From Luteimonas galliterrae (GTDB taxonomy: Bacteria > Pseudomonadota > Gammaproteobacteria > Xanthomonadales > Xanthomonadaceae): a DNA stretch of 64,000 nucleotides. Numbering within the stretch: the first letter of the stretch is position 1; every line of letters begins with the position of its first letter. The translations under genes were made by a program, and so were the position numbers. Positions 37,027-46,758 of this stretch are shown here, piece by piece. Under the pieces are notes generated by a model that did no database searches, had not been told where the DNA came from, and saw only the letters and a program-made list of their open reading frames with translations. The stretch lies in assembly GCF_023374055.1 (NCBI RefSeq), contig NZ_JAMBEP010000001.1, positions 124,001-188,000 of the forward strand, read 5' to 3'.

Positions 37027-39656
37027 GCGATCCGGGTGCCGCCGATCCGATCGCGGCGCCGCTGAACGACGCGGCGGACGATGCGGCCTGGTCGGCCGAA
37101 GCGCGCACGGCGCTGGCGCAATCCGATGCGCGCCTGGCCAAGCGCTTCGACCAGGGCGAGGACGTCGACCGTCTCCTCGCGTTGCGCGCGCGGTCGGTCG
37201 ATCACCTGCTGAAAGCCGCCTGGACGCGTTGCGTTCCCGCCGGTGCGCCGCTGGCGCTGTTCGCCGTCGGCGGCTACGGCCGCGGCGAATTGTTCCCGCA
37301 TTCGGACATCGATCTGCTGGTGCTGGCCGAGCCGGACGCGCAAGAGGCGAGTCACGACGCCCTGGCGCGGCTGTTCGCGATGTTGTGGGATGCGGGCCTG
37401 CGCGCCAGCCACGCGGTGCGTTCGCCGGTGCAATGCACCGAAGCCGCCGCCGACCTGACCGCGCTGACCGCCATGCTCGAAGCGCGCCCATTGATGGCCG
37501 ACGAGCGCGCGCAGGCGGCCCTGGCCGTCGCCATCGCCACGGACAAGGTCTGGCCGGCGCGCGATTATTTCGTCGCCAAAAGCGAAGAGCAACGCGCGCG
37601 CCATGCGCGTTTCGGCGACACCTCGGACAATCTCGAACCCAACCTCAAGGAAGGCCCCGGCGGCCTGCGCGACTTGCACACGCTGGCATGGATGGCCTTG
37701 CGCGCGTTCGGCGTGCGCGAGCTGCAGCCGCTGATCGGCCTGGGCCACCTCGGCGCCGACGAAGCCGCCGCGCTCGAGCGCGAGCGGCGTGTACTGGTCA
37801 AGCTGCGCTACGGTCTGCATCTGGTCGCCGGCCGCGGCGAAGAGCGGCTGCGCTTCGACCACCAGAAAACCCTGGCGCAGCGGCTGGGCTATGCCGACGA
37901 CGCGCAGAACCTGGGCGTCGAACAGATGATGCAAGGCTTCTATCGCAGCGCGGCGATCGTGCGGCGGATCAACGATCGCCTGCTGCAGCGCTTCGAGGAG
38001 CAGTTCGACGGCGCCGCGACGCCCGAGCCGCTGGACGGGCGCTTCGAATTGCGCCGCGGCTACCTGGCCGCGCGCGACAACGCATGGCCGCATGCCGATA
38101 TCGCCGAAGTGTTCGCGCTGTTCGCGATGTGGGCGGCGCAGCCGCAAGCGCGCGGCCTGCATTCGCACACGGCGCGGGCGCTGGCCGAGGCGTTGCCGTC
38201 GTTGCCGGCCTACGCCTCGGCGACGCCGGAGCTGCGCGAGCGCTTCATGGCGTTGCTGCGCGGCCCGCAGCCGGTGAAAACGCTGGAACGCATGGCCCGC
38301 CTGGGCGTGCTCGGCCGCTGGCTGCCCGCCTTCGCGCAGGTATCCGGGCGCATGCAGTTCGACCTGTTCCACGTCTATACCGTCGACCAGCACACGCTCG
38401 CGGTGCTGCGCAACCTGGCCATCTTCGCTTCCGGCACGGCGGACGAGCGCTTCGCGATGGCGCACGAGGTCTGGCCGCGCCTGCGCAAGCCGGAGCTGCT
38501 GTTGCTGGCGGGCTTGTTCCACGACATCGCCAAAGGCCGCGGAGGCGACCATTCCGAACTCGGTGCGGTCGACGCGCGCGAGTTCTGCGCCGCGCACGAC
38601 CTGAGCGAAGCCGACGGCGAACTGGTCGCGTGGCTGGTGGAGAAGCACCTGCTGATGTCGGTGACCGCGCAGAAGCAGGACATCGCCGATCCCGAGGTGA
38701 TCCACCGCTTCGCTGCGATCGTCGCCGACCGCGTGCGGCTGGATTACCTGTATCTGCTGACCTGCGCGGATATCGCCGGCACCTCGCCCAAGCTGTGGAA
38801 CGCATGGAAGGACCGGCTGCTCGCCGACCTGTACACGGCCACGCGCCTGGCCCTTCGCCGCGGGCTGGAGCATCCGGTCGCGGCCGCAGAACGCATCGCC
38901 GAGAACCGCGACGCGGCCACCGACCTGCTGATCGCGCAGGGCGTGGATGCGGCCGAAAGCGATGCGCTGTTCGCGCGCATGCCCGCGGAGAGCTTCCTGC
39001 GCGAACGCGCCGAACAACTGGCGTGGCAGGCGATGTCGCTGCGCGGCACCGAGCCGGGCGCCACGGTGGTGCGCGTGCGCGAGCTCGCCGGACATGCCGG
39101 TGCGTTCGAGGTGTTCGTGCATTCGCCCGATCGCGACGGCCTGTTCGCATCGATCGTCATCACCCTGGACCGCCTGCTGGGGCTGGCGATCCAGCAGGCG
39201 CGCGCGCTCGACGGCCCTGGCGGCACGATCTTCGACAGCTTCGAAGTGGTCAACGCCGACCCGCGCTACGCGCCCGGCGCGGCGCAAATCGAGCGCAGCC
39301 TGGCCGCCGCGTTGTCCGGTCCGCTGGAAAGTATCCGGCCATCGCGCCGCACCCAGCCGCGCCACCTGCGCCATTTCCGGATCGCGCCGCAAGTCGCGTT
39401 CGATGCCAGCCCAGACGGCCGGCGCAGCATGCTCAGCGTGGTCTGCACCGACCGCCCGGGCCTGCTGGCCGACCTCGCGCACGTGCTGCGCAAGCAACGC
39501 CTGCGCGTCCACGACGCGCGCATCGCCACGTTCGGCGAGCGCGCCGAAGACGTCTTCCTGATCGGCGACGCCAACGACCAGGCGCTCGACGACACCCAAC
39601 AACAGGCCCTGCGCGACGCGCTGCTGGCCCGCATCGATGGAGAAAACGACGCATGA
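37023..39656 (+). CDS. glnD: Bifunctional uridylyltransferase/uridylyl-removing enzyme GlnD
   Basis: An 877-residue nitrogen sensor. When glutamine is low it uridylylates PII proteins; when high it removes the UMP. Domains: nucleotidyltransferase with [20 protein letters not shown] (about residues 82-101), a middle GlnD-type region, an HD hydrolase with [20 protein letters not shown] (about 495-515), and two C-terminal ACT domains ([20 protein letters not shown], about 694; [20 protein letters not shown], about 803). The GTG start at 37023 overlaps the map TGA by four bases. The end overlaps the dapD ATG as ATGA. The length is normal (about 870-890). Confidence 0.96.
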   Translation: MSDPGAADPIAAPLNDAADDAAWSAEARTALAQSDARLAKRFDQGEDVDRLLALRARSVDHLLKAAWTRCVPAGAPLALFAVGGYGRGELFPHSDIDLLVLAEPDAQEASHDALARLFAMLWDAGLRASHAVRSPVQCTEAAADLTALTAMLEARPLMADERAQAALAVAIATDKVWPARDYFVAKSEEQRARHARFGDTSDNLEPNLKEGPGGLRDLHTLAWMALRAFGVRELQPLIGLGHLGADEAAALERERRVLVKLRYGLHLVAGRGEERLRFDHQKTLAQRLGYADDAQNLGVEQMMQGFYRSAAIVRRINDRLLQRFEEQFDGAATPEPLDGRFELRRGYLAARDNAWPHADIAEVFALFAMWAAQPQARGLHSHTARALAEALPSLPAYASATPELRERFMALLRGPQPVKTLERMARLGVLGRWLPAFAQVSGRMQFDLFHVYTVDQHTLAVLRNLAIFASGTADERFAMAHEVWPRLRKPELLLLAGLFHDIAKGRGGDHSELGAVDAREFCAAHDLSEADGELVAWLVEKHLLMSVTAQKQDIADPEVIHRFAAIVADRVRLDYLYLLTCADIAGTSPKLWNAWKDRLLADLYTATRLALRRGLEHPVAAAERIAENRDAATDLLIAQGVDAAESDALFARMPAESFLRERAEQLAWQAMSLRGTEPGATVVRVRELAGHAGAFEVFVHSPDRDGLFASIVITLDRLLGLAIQQARALDGPGGTIFDSFEVVNADPRYAPGAAQIERSLAAALSGPLESIRPSRRTQPRHLRHFRIAPQVAFDASPDGRRSMLSVVCTDRPGLLADLAHVLRKQRLRVHDARIATFGERAEDVFLIGDANDQALDDTQQQALRDALLARIDGENDA

Positions 39657-40531
39657 CCCCACGCAAGACCGCCAAGAAGAAGGTTCCGGCCGGCCCCGGC
39701 ATCGAGGAGATCAGGTTCATGATCGACAGCGCCTGGGAACGGCGCACGATGCTCACGCCCGAGGAAATGGAAGGCTCCACGCGGCCGGCGGTGGAACGCG
39801 TGATCGAGGGCCTGGAGAGCGGCGAATTCCGCGTCGCCGAACCGGACGGCAAGGGCGGCTGGGCGGTCAACGAATGGCTGAAGAAGGCGGTGCTGCTGTA
39901 TTTCCGGGTGCAGGACATGGAGCTGATGGAGTCCTACCCGTCGCCGTACTGGGACAAGATCCCGATGCGTTTCGCCGACTTCGACGAGGCCGCGTTCCGC
40001 AAGCTGGGCGCGCGCGTGGTGCCCGGCGCGGTGGTGCGGCGCGGCACCTATATCGGCAAGGACGTGGTGCTGACGCCCAGCTTCGTCAACATCGGCGCGT
40101 ACGTCGGCGCCGGCACGATGGTCGATACCTGGGCGACGGTGGGTTCCTGCGCGCAAATCGGCAAGCACTGCCACATTTCCGGCGGCGCCGGCATCGGCGG
40201 CGTGCTGGAGCCGCTGCAGGCCAGTCCGACCATCATCGAGGACCATTGCTTCATCGGCGCGCGTTCGGAAGTGGTCGAGGGCGTGGTGGTCGGCCACCAC
40301 AGCGTGATCGGCATGGGCGTGTTCATCGGCCAGTCCACCCGCATCTACAACCGCGCCACTGGCGAAATCTCCTACGGCTTCGTGCCGCCGGGCAGCGTGG
40401 TGGTGTCGGGCTCGCTGCCGGCCAAGGACGGAACGCATTCGCTGTACTGCGCAGTGATCGTGAAGCAGGTGGACGCGAAGACGCGCGCCAAGACTTCGAT
40501 CAACGATTTGTTGCGCGGTATGGCCGATTGA
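39653..40531 (+). CDS. dapD: Tetrahydrodipicolinate N-succinyltransferase DapD
   Basis: A 292-residue left-handed beta-helix acyltransferase. It adds succinyl from succinyl-CoA to tetrahydrodipicolinate on the way to diaminopimelate and lysine. Features: [20 protein letters not shown] (about residues 30-49), [60 protein letters not shown] and the C-terminal [21 protein letters not shown] basic head ([13 protein letters not shown]) is extra. The start overlaps glnD by four bases. The downstream yffB and dapE genes complete a dapD-yffB-dapE cluster. Confidence 0.96.
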   Translation: MTPRKTAKKKVPAGPGIEEIRFMIDSAWERRTMLTPEEMEGSTRPAVERVIEGLESGEFRVAEPDGKGGWAVNEWLKKAVLLYFRVQDMELMESYPSPYWDKIPMRFADFDEAAFRKLGARVVPGAVVRRGTYIGKDVVLTPSFVNIGAYVGAGTMVDTWATVGSCAQIGKHCHISGGAGIGGVLEPLQASPTIIEDHCFIGARSEVVEGVVVGHHSVIGMGVFIGQSTRIYNRATGEISYGFVPPGSVVVSGSLPAKDGTHSLYCAVIVKQVDAKTRAKTSINDLLRGMAD

Positions 40532-40545
40532 TTCGTAATCTTTAA

Positions 40546-40580
40546 AGCCGTCATTCCCCGCCTTCGCGGGAATGACGGCT
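40546..40580. repeat. GTCATTCCCCGC...GCGGGAATGAC hairpin
   Basis: A short palindrome, AGCCGTCATTCCCCGCC then TTCGCGGGAATGACGGCT, in the 66-base gap between dapD and yffB. Similar units lie at 10838, 33200, 33810, 34880 and 34945. It may act as a processing or partial stop site inside the dap operon. Confidence 0.7.
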
Positions 40581-40597
40581 AAAGGCAAAGGCGGGAC

Positions 40598-40957
40598 ATG
40601 ACAACTCTGTACGGCCTATCGAACTGCGATACCTGCAAGAAAGCCCGCAAGTGGCTCGACCGCTTCGGCGTCGCGCACGCGTTCGTCGACTATCGCGACG
40701 AACGCCAATCCGCAGAAACACTGGCCGAGTGGGCCAAGCAAGCCGGCGGCTGGGACGCGCTCGTCAACAAGTCCTCGACTACTTGGCGCAATCTGCCGCC
40801 GAACCGCAAGACGCCCAGTTCCGATGCGGAATGGAAACTGCTGCTGAAAGAATACCCGCAGCTGATCCGCCGGCCGGTCGTCGTCACCGACGACGGCGTG
40901 GTGACGCAAGGCTTCAGCGACAACGGTTTCAAGCAGCGCTTCGGAGCCGGCAAGTGA
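40598..40957 (+). CDS. yffB: ArsC/Spx-family reductase YffB
   Basis: A 119-residue thioredoxin-fold protein of the ArsC/YffB family. It starts [20 protein letters not shown] with a CDTC redox pair at residues 10-13, as in YffB and unlike arsenate reductase proper. NLPPNRK (about 67-73) and [16 protein letters not shown] (about 91-106) are family blocks. It is the usual gene between dapD and dapE; the role is unproven, perhaps glutathione-dependent thiol reduction. Its stop TGA overlaps the dapE GTG start. Confidence 0.9.
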   Translation: MTTLYGLSNCDTCKKARKWLDRFGVAHAFVDYRDERQSAETLAEWAKQAGGWDALVNKSSTTWRNLPPNRKTPSSDAEWKLLLKEYPQLIRRPVVVTDDGVVTQGFSDNGFKQRFGAGK

Positions 40958-42081
40958 AGGAAGTCGTCGAGCTGACGAAGGAATTGCTGATGCGTCCGTC
41001 GGTGACGCCGGACGACGCCGGCTGCCAGTCGCTGGTCGCCGAACGCCTGCAGCGCGCCGGTTTCGCGTGCGAAAGCCTGCGTTTCGGCGACGTCGACAAT
41101 CTCTGGGCCACACACGGCAACGGCGGCCCCGTGCTCGCGCTGCTAGGCCATACCGACGTGGTGCCCGCGGGTCCGCGCGAAAACTGGTCCAGCGACCCGT
41201 TCGTTCCCGAAATCCGCGACGGCGTGCTGTACGGACGCGGTGCGGCCGACATGAAGGGCAGCGTCGCCGCGTTCGTGGTCGCGCTGGAACGCTTCGTCGC
41301 CGCGCACCCCGGCCACGCCGGCACGGTGGCGCTGCTGCTGACTTCGGACGAAGAGGGCGATGCCATCGACGGCGTGCGCCGCGTCGCCGACGTTTTTCGC
41401 GAACGCGGACAGAAGATCGACTGGTGCATTACCGGCGAGCCCTCGTCGCAACGGAAGCTCGGCGATCTGCTCCGCGTCGGCCGCCGCGGCACCCTGTCCG
41501 CGACATTGACCGTCAAGGGCGTGCAAGGCCACGTCGCTTATCCGGAAAAAGCGCGAAACCCCATCCATCAGGCGATGCCGGCCCTGGCCGAACTCGCCGC
41601 GCAACGCTGGGACGAGGGGTACGAAACTTTCCCGCCCACCAGCCTGCAGATCAGCAACGTGCATGCCGGCACCGGCGCCAACAACGTGATCCCGGGCGAG
41701 CTGCAGGTGCTGTTCAACCTGCGCTACAACCCGCACTGGCGCGCCGAGCAGCTCGAGCAGAAGTGCGAAGCGGTGCTGCGCGCGCACGAGCTCGAGTACG
41801 CCGTGCATTGGCACCGTGGCGGCGAGCCGTTCTATACGCCCGAAGGCCCGTTGCGCGCGGCCGCCCGCGACGTGCTGGCGCGGTTCGCAGGCGGTCCGCC
41901 CGAGGAAAGCACCGGCGGCGGCACGTCCGACGCGCGCTTCATCGCGCCACTGGGCGCGCAGTGCGTCGAGATCGGCCCGGTCAATGCCAGCATCCATAAA
42001 GTGGACGAACATGTGGCGGTGGCCGACCTGGAAGCCTTGCCGGACCTTTACCTGGCCTTGGTCGAGCGTTTGCTGCTTTAG
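40954..42081 (+). CDS. dapE: Succinyl-diaminopimelate desuccinylase DapE
   Basis: A 375-residue M20 zinc hydrolase that removes succinate from N-succinyl-diaminopimelate. Zinc and catalytic residues are in [14 protein letters not shown] (about residues 61-74), [29 protein letters not shown] (about 130) and near the end [17 protein letters not shown]. The substrate-binding [13 protein letters not shown] block is intact. The start is GTG at 40954, overlapping the yffB stop by four bases. The length is normal (about 375). It is the last gene of the map-glnD-dapD-yffB-dapE string. Confidence 0.96.
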   Translation: MKEVVELTKELLMRPSVTPDDAGCQSLVAERLQRAGFACESLRFGDVDNLWATHGNGGPVLALLGHTDVVPAGPRENWSSDPFVPEIRDGVLYGRGAADMKGSVAAFVVALERFVAAHPGHAGTVALLLTSDEEGDAIDGVRRVADVFRERGQKIDWCITGEPSSQRKLGDLLRVGRRGTLSATLTVKGVQGHVAYPEKARNPIHQAMPALAELAAQRWDEGYETFPPTSLQISNVHAGTGANNVIPGELQVLFNLRYNPHWRAEQLEQKCEAVLRAHELEYAVHWHRGGEPFYTPEGPLRAAARDVLARFAGGPPEESTGGGTSDARFIAPLGAQCVEIGPVNASIHKVDEHVAVADLEALPDLYLALVERLLL

Positions 42082-42105
42082 CAGCGGGGTTTGCCCTGAG
42101 CTTTC

Positions 42106-42176
42106 GTAGGAGGGGCTTTAGCCGCGAGCTCTTGATCTTGGCGAAAGCAAGAGCTCGCGGCTAAAGCCGCTCCTAC
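42106..42176. repeat. GTAGGAGGGGCTTTAGCCGC palindrome
   Basis: Left arm GTAGGAGGGGCTTTAGCCGC with GAGCTCTTG, right arm CAAGAGCTCGCGGCTAAAGC with CGCTCCTAC. It starts with GTAG and lies 24 bases after the dapE stop; as RNA it forms a long hairpin that may mark the 3' end of the dap operon. Confidence 0.8.
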
Positions 42177-42274
42177 GAAAAGCGGATCAAGAGCAACCTC
42201 GGTCCCTTTTTCAAGGAGGAAGAAGGCTGCATGGCCGGATCTGGGGCCGGTCTGCGTTGGACAGAAAACAGGGC

Positions 42275-42303
42275 TTGCCAGCCCGCGGGGAAACAGGTTA
42301 GGT
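42275..42303 (+). promoter_or_regulatory. Possible promoter of the asnB leader
   Basis: TTGCCA (42275-42280), a 17-base spacer, and TTAGGT (42298-42303). The -35 is good and the -10 is weak. It would start RNA near 42310, right at the leader ATG, making the leader peptide nearly leaderless. An AGG at 42300-42302 could instead be a weak ribosome site if transcription begins further upstream. Confidence 0.3.
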
Positions 42304-42310
42304 TGCAGCC

Positions 42311-42406
42311 ATGCATCGTCCGTCCGCCAACGCCGACCGCAATTCCAATAACCGCAATAATCTGCGCGCGAATAATCGTGCGCGGCCGCTGCGGGTCTGC
42401 GACTAG
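42311..42406 (+). CDS. Asparagine-rich leader peptide of asnB
   Basis: A 31-codon frame from ATG 42311 to TAG 42404-42406. Eight codons are Asn (positions 7, 11, 13, 14, 16, 17, 21 and 22), including the pairs 13-14, 16-17 and 21-22; seven of the eight are AAT, a rare codon in this GC-rich genome. Asparagine is the product of the next gene, asnB, and a Rho-independent terminator lies between them. This is the layout of leader-peptide attenuators such as trpL or hisL. The frame is too short for ordinary gene calling. No homologue is known to me; the role is inferred from the codon bias and context. Confidence 0.75.
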   Translation: MHRPSANADRNSNNRNNLRANNRARPLRVCD

Positions 42407-42462
42407 GCAAGGCAACACCAAGCCCAACGTCCAAAACCCGCGCCGCAAGCGCGGGTTTTTTT
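42379..42462 (+). promoter_or_regulatory. Attenuator: competing antiterminator and terminator stems
   Basis: The word TGCGGGT (42390-42396, inside leader codons 27-29) can pair with ACCCGCG (42436-42442), the 5' arm of the terminator; GCGCGG (42381-42386) can likewise pair with CCGCGC (42438-42443). A ribosome stalled at the Asn pair at codons 21-22 would leave TGCGGGT free and block the terminator; one that reaches the TAG would cover it and let the terminator form. Confidence 0.6.
42433..42462 (+). terminator. Rho-independent terminator upstream of asnB
   Basis: AAAACCCGCGC (42433-42443), loop CGCAA, GCGCGGGTTTT (42449-42459), with the T-run extending to 42462. An 11-bp stem with seven T in total. 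It lies 27 bases after the leader stop codon and 68 bases before asnB. Confidence 0.9.
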
Positions 42463-42529
42463 GTTGCGAACAGCGTCAGAGAACAAACCGGCAGGCCATC
42501 CCGAACTTTCGCGAAATCAGGAGTCAGAC

Positions 42530-44218
42530 ATGTGTTCCATCCTCGGTATCTTCGGCCTGCAGCCGGGCGACGACGTCGGCGCGCTGCGCCGGCAGGCGCT
42601 GGAGCTTTCGCAGAAACAGCGCCACCGCGGCCCGGACTGGAGCGGCGTCCATCTGGACGAGGGCGCGATCCTGGTGCACGAGCGCCTGGCCATCGTCGAT
42701 CCCGCCGGCGGTTCGCAGCCGTTGCGTTCGTCCGACGGCGAGCTGGTGCTGGCGGTCAACGGCGAGATCTACAACCACCGCGAGCTGAAGAAGGAACTGG
42801 CGCAGCCGTATGCCTTCCAGACCGGCTCTGATTGCGAAGTGATCAACGCGTTGTATCGCGAGGACGAGCCGGGGTCCTTCCTCAACCGCCTCAACGGCAT
42901 CTTCGCGTTCGCGCTGTGGGATAGGGCGCGGCAGCGGGTGGTCGTCGCGCGCGACCCGATCGGCGTCTGCCCGCTGTACTGGGGCCACGACCGCGAAGGG
43001 CGGTTGTGCGTCGCATCGGAAATGAAAGCCCTGTCCGGCATCTGCGCCGACGTCGCCCAATTCCCGCCCGGCCACTGGTACGACAGCGCCAGCGGCAAGC
43101 TGCAGAAGTACTACGTGAAGCCGTGGCGCGATTACGACGCCACCCGGGGCGTGCAGGTGTCGGCACAGGAATTGCGCGAGGCCTTCGAGCGCGCCGTGCA
43201 CCGGCAACTGATGACCGATGTGCCCTACGGCGTGCTGCTGTCGGGCGGCTTGGACTCGTCGCTGGTCGCCGCTTGCGCCGCGCGTTTCGCGCGCAATCGC
43301 GTGGAAGAGGACGACGTGTCCGAAGCCTGGTGGCCGCGGCTGCATTCGTTCGCGATCGGACTGGAAGGCTCGCCCGACCTGGCGGCGGCCGAAGTCGCCG
43401 CGGCGGCGCTCGGAACCGTTCACCACGGCTTCAAGTACAGTTTCGACGAAGGCCTGGACGCGTTGCCGGAAGTGATCCGCCACATCGAAACCTACGACGT
43501 CACCACCATCCGCGCTTCCACGCCGATGTATCTGCTGGCGCGGCGGATCAAGGCGATGGGCGTGAAGATGGTGCTGTCGGGGGAGGGTTCGGACGAGATC
43601 TTCGGCGGCTACCTCTACTTCCACAAGGCGCCGAACGCGCGCGAATTCCACGAGGAACTGGTGCGCAAGCTCGATGCGCTCCACAACTACGACTGCCTGC
43701 GCGCCAACAAGTCGATGATGGCCTGGGGCGTGGAACCGCGAGTGCCGTTCCTGGACGTGGAATTCCTCGATGTGGCGATGAGGATGGATGCGCAGGCGAA
43801 GATGGTAGACAAGGCCAGCCCGGGCAAACGAGGCATAGAAAAGGCCGTGTTGCGCGAAGCCTTCGAAGGCTATTTGCCCGATTCGATCCTGTGGCGGCAA
43901 AAAGAGCAGTTCAGCGACGGCGTCGGCTACGGCTGGATCGACGGCTTGAAGGCGCATGCGGAAAAACAGGTGAGCGATCGCGAGCTCGCAGCCGCCGACA
44001 AGCGCTTTCCGATCAATCCGCCGCAGACCAAGGAAGCCTACTACTACCGCAGCCTGTTCGATCAGGCGTTTCCCGGCACGGCTTGCGCGGAGACGGTGCC
44101 GGGCGGCAAGTCGATCGCTTGCTCGTCGCCGGCTGCGATTGCTTGGGACGCGAGTTTCGCCGCTGCGGCAGATCCATCCGGGCGCGCGATAGCCGGCGTG
44201 CACAACGCCGCGCTCTGA
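42530..44218 (+). CDS. asnB: Asparagine synthase (glutamine-hydrolysing) AsnB
   Basis: A 562-residue AsnB. The N-terminal Ntn glutaminase starts MCSILGIFGL, with Cys2 as nucleophile after Met removal, and includes RHRGPDWSG and LVLAVNGEIYNHRELKKEL (about residues 70-90). The C-terminal synthetase has the PP-loop YGVLLSGGLDSSLVAACAAR (about 235-254) and LSGEGSDEIFGGYLYFHKAP. It transfers ammonia from glutamine to beta-aspartyl-AMP. AGGAG (42519-42523) precedes the ATG at 42530. Expression is probably set by the Asn-rich leader and terminator upstream. It stands alone; a repeat hairpin follows it. Confidence 0.97.
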   Translation: MCSILGIFGLQPGDDVGALRRQALELSQKQRHRGPDWSGVHLDEGAILVHERLAIVDPAGGSQPLRSSDGELVLAVNGEIYNHRELKKELAQPYAFQTGSDCEVINALYREDEPGSFLNRLNGIFAFALWDRARQRVVVARDPIGVCPLYWGHDREGRLCVASEMKALSGICADVAQFPPGHWYDSASGKLQKYYVKPWRDYDATRGVQVSAQELREAFERAVHRQLMTDVPYGVLLSGGLDSSLVAACAARFARNRVEEDDVSEAWWPRLHSFAIGLEGSPDLAAAEVAAAALGTVHHGFKYSFDEGLDALPEVIRHIETYDVTTIRASTPMYLLARRIKAMGVKMVLSGEGSDEIFGGYLYFHKAPNAREFHEELVRKLDALHNYDCLRANKSMMAWGVEPRVPFLDVEFLDVAMRMDAQAKMVDKASPGKRGIEKAVLREAFEGYLPDSILWRQKEQFSDGVGYGWIDGLKAHAEKQVSDRELAAADKRFPINPPQTKEAYYYRSLFDQAFPGTACAETVPGGKSIACSSPAAIAWDASFAAAADPSGRAIAGVHNAAL

Positions 44219-44231
44219 GTTTTCTTTTGGG

Positions 44232-44304
44232 CTGTCATCCCGAACACAGTGAGGGATCTACTCTCACGGAAAGCAGATCCCTCACCTTCGGTTCGGGATG
44301 ACAG
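44232..44304. repeat. CTGTCATCCCGAAC...GTTCGGGATGACAG palindrome
   Basis: Outer arms CTGTCATCCCGAAC and GTTCGGGATGACAG enclose GAGGGATCTAC...GCAGATCCCTC, giving a nested hairpin of 73 bases. It lies between the converging asnB and acylase genes and is a likely shared 3' end signal. It resembles a repeat type widespread in proteobacteria. Confidence 0.75.
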
Positions 44305-44312
44305 GGGAGGGA

Positions 44313-46727
44313 TCAGCGCGCAGGTTCGAGTTTCAACGTGTATTCCGCCTCGCCCGGCAAGAACGGCGTCGGCCGCCCATGCACCCAGTTCTCATGGCCT
44401 GCCCCCCAGAACGGCGACAGAAAATGTCCGCTCTGGCCGCCCGGCATGTGCACGATGCCATCCGCTTCGTGCCCGGGCGACACCACCATCCGTTCCGAGG
44501 CGCCGAACGTCGGGCCCTGCACGCGCGGCATCGCGCTGTCGCCGGGCAGCGGGTCGGGTGGCATGCACAACAACTTCTCGCCGAGCAACGGAATCGCTCT
44601 GGCTAGCGGGTGACAGATCGCCGCGGTATTGCGTTCGCCCCACGTGCGTCCGGAAAGCGGCCCCTGCGCCTGCAGCCCATCGCGGACTTCCTTGGCTGCA
44701 TCTTCGAGCAAGGCATCCCACGACGCATATCGGCGCGACAGCAAATGAACCGGGCGCTGCGTGACCAGCGGCCACGCCGTGCCTTCGAGCTGCGGCATCG
44801 AAGGCATCTCGAACAGATCGCCCAACGCAGCCTGAGCAGGCGCGGTCAGGCCGTCGGCGATGCGCGCCAGCACGGCCAGGCGCCAGGCGCGGACGATACG
44901 ATAGCTCGCCGAATCCGCACTGGCCCGGCCCTGCCATTGCGCGGCGGCGGCGGCGAGTTCGCGCAATGCGGGCGTGCGTGCGCGAGCCGATTGCGCCTGC
45001 AGCAGTGCGTGCCAACGTTGCAGAAAGAGCGCGCGGTCGTCGAGCTGGATCGCCAGCAGATCGCGCTCGGTGAAGCGGTCCTTGGCGAACAGGCCGTCGC
45101 GTATCTGTTTCGCGCGGGCGCCGAGGTCGTAGCCGCCGTCTCCGGCTTGCGCGAGGAGTTCGCCGTCGAGGGTCCTGGCGTTGGCGGTCCAAAGGCGATC
45201 CTGCACGATCGGTTGCAGGGCGGGATCGTCGGCCATGATCGCCCCGCTGACCGAGAAATCCGTGCTCGATGTGTGGGCGATGCGTGCCTCGCGATAGAAC
45301 AGCGGATAGTCCAATGCGGGTTGCCCAGAGAGGAAATCGGCCTGCAAGGGACGTCCGATCAGTGTCCATGCGATGTTGCCGCTGCGGTCGCCGACCACGA
45401 AATTCTGCGCCGGGATGCGGGCGCGCGATGCGATTCTCGTGGCGTCCGCCGCATCGGTCGCAGTCGCCAATTCCGACAGATGCATGTTGAGATTGCCGGG
45501 CTCGTGCGCGGTCCATTTCAGGGCGAAGCGGGTGCCGCTGGCGGTGCGGAAGAAAACCGGGCCCCATTGGGTTTCTTCGACCCGGAAACGAACCGGGTCC
45601 GCACCGGCAACGAGGATGGTTTCTGTCTCCGCGTGGGACGTGGCGCAAGCGGGCGGCGCCAGCAAGCCCGCCTCAGGCCCGATCTTGTCGCAGGCCCTCA
45701 ATCGCGCGACCGCCGACGTGCGCGTGTAGCTGTTGGTGAATGCCCAAGCCACGTGGCCGTTGCTGCCGACGACGACGGCCGGCAATCCAGGCAGCGTGAA
45801 GCCCGACACGTCGACCTTGCCGCCCGCGGCGCGCGGATCGGCGTAACGCAGCCGTGCGCGGAACCAGATGCCGGGCGCGCGCAGGCCCAGGTGCATGTCG
45901 TCGGCGACGATCGCGCGTCCATCCGCGGTCAGCTTGCCGGAAACGGCGAAATTGTTGCTGCCGTCGAAAGGCTTTTCGTCGGTGACGAAATCGCGCGTGC
46001 GTCGTGGCGCCGGCAGCTTGCGCAGGTCGATCTCCGTCGCCGGCGGCAGCACGGCATCGCCTCGCGGTTCGCCCACGAGCGGCGCGTCCCAGGAAGTGCC
46101 TTCGCGAAAGATCAGCCCGTACAACGCGTCCGGAACGTATTGCTTGATGCGCCAGCGCGCCATTTCGCGCTTGCCGTCCGATTCCTGCAGGTCGAAGTAC
46201 ATGGCGTAACCGGTGAGCGCGGAATCCGACGGAGTCCACGGCTTGGGTTCCTGGCCGAGCAGCAGATAGGGCCACGGGCGCGCATCCAGGTCTTGCAGGC
46301 CGGCGTTGACGCCGTCCGTGTACGCCTGCAGCACCGGCGCTTTGTTGCCGGCGAAGGCATCCAGGTGTTCCTTCAGACGAGCGCGGAACCGGTGCAGGCG
46401 ATGGCGTTTGTCGGTTTCGATCGCGATCGGCCCGAACAGCTCGGACAGTTCGCCTGCGGCGGTGCGCCGCAGCAGATCCATCTCGAAATAGCGCTCTTGC
46501 GCATGCACGTAGCCGAGCGCGCGCATGGCGTCCATTTCGTTGGCGGCGTCGATGGTGACGACGCCGAGCTCATCGCGCCGGATCGTCGCCGGTGCGGAGA
46601 GGCCGCGCAATGCGAGTTCGCCGTCGAGTTTCGGCAAGCTGCCGCGCAACAGCCACCAAGCGACGAGCGCGCTCAACAGGATCAGGACGAGCAGCATCAA
46701 GCCGATGCGTTTGAGCCACTTCGCCAT
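44313..46727 (-). CDS. Penicillin acylase family Ntn hydrolase
   Basis: An 804-residue peptidase S45 protein. Residues about 9-28 (GLMLLVLILLSALVAWWLL) are a signal anchor, so the enzyme is periplasmic or membrane-tethered. The alpha part (RRDELGVVTIDAANEMDAMR, then GYVHAQERYFEMDLLRRTAA) leads to the self-cleavage site GSNNFAVSG with Ser257 as the predicted nucleophile, close to the family GSNNW. LPGLPAVVVGSNGHVAWAFT is also conserved. Members act on beta-lactam side chains or on acyl-homoserine lactones; this sequence does not decide. It lies 31 bases after the tpm stop but upstream of nothing related, so the pairing may be incidental. Confidence 0.9.
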   Translation of the reverse strand: MAKWLKRIGLMLLVLILLSALVAWWLLRGSLPKLDGELALRGLSAPATIRRDELGVVTIDAANEMDAMRALGYVHAQERYFEMDLLRRTAAGELSELFGPIAIETDKRHRLHRFRARLKEHLDAFAGNKAPVLQAYTDGVNAGLQDLDARPWPYLLLGQEPKPWTPSDSALTGYAMYFDLQESDGKREMARWRIKQYVPDALYGLIFREGTSWDAPLVGEPRGDAVLPPATEIDLRKLPAPRRTRDFVTDEKPFDGSNNFAVSGKLTADGRAIVADDMHLGLRAPGIWFRARLRYADPRAAGGKVDVSGFTLPGLPAVVVGSNGHVAWAFTNSYTRTSAVARLRACDKIGPEAGLLAPPACATSHAETETILVAGADPVRFRVEETQWGPVFFRTASGTRFALKWTAHEPGNLNMHLSELATATDAADATRIASRARIPAQNFVVGDRSGNIAWTLIGRPLQADFLSGQPALDYPLFYREARIAHTSSTDFSVSGAIMADDPALQPIVQDRLWTANARTLDGELLAQAGDGGYDLGARAKQIRDGLFAKDRFTERDLLAIQLDDRALFLQRWHALLQAQSARARTPALRELAAAAAQWQGRASADSASYRIVRAWRLAVLARIADGLTAPAQAALGDLFEMPSMPQLEGTAWPLVTQRPVHLLSRRYASWDALLEDAAKEVRDGLQAQGPLSGRTWGERNTAAICHPLARAIPLLGEKLLCMPPDPLPGDSAMPRVQGPTFGASERMVVSPGHEADGIVHMPGGQSGHFLSPFWGAGHENWVHGRPTPFLPGEAEYTLKLEPAR

Positions 46728-46758
46728 GGTTCTCCCCTGCGATGTCGTGGTGCCGCGG

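Larger units (their letters stand above)
42082..42310. other. Intergenic DNA between dapE and the asnB leader
   Basis: Contains the GTAG palindrome (42106-42176), a stretch CCTTTTTCAAGGAGGAAGAA (42208-42227) without a gene behind it, and the candidate asnB promoter (42275-42303). The full dapE-asnB gap is 448 bases; the part from 42311 is the attenuator. Confidence 0.6.

Noticed and set aside
42208-42227. AAGGAGGAAGAA as a ribosome site for a gene upstream of asnB.
   Set aside because: The only ATG at a workable distance opens a frame with no family resemblance that overlaps the attenuator.
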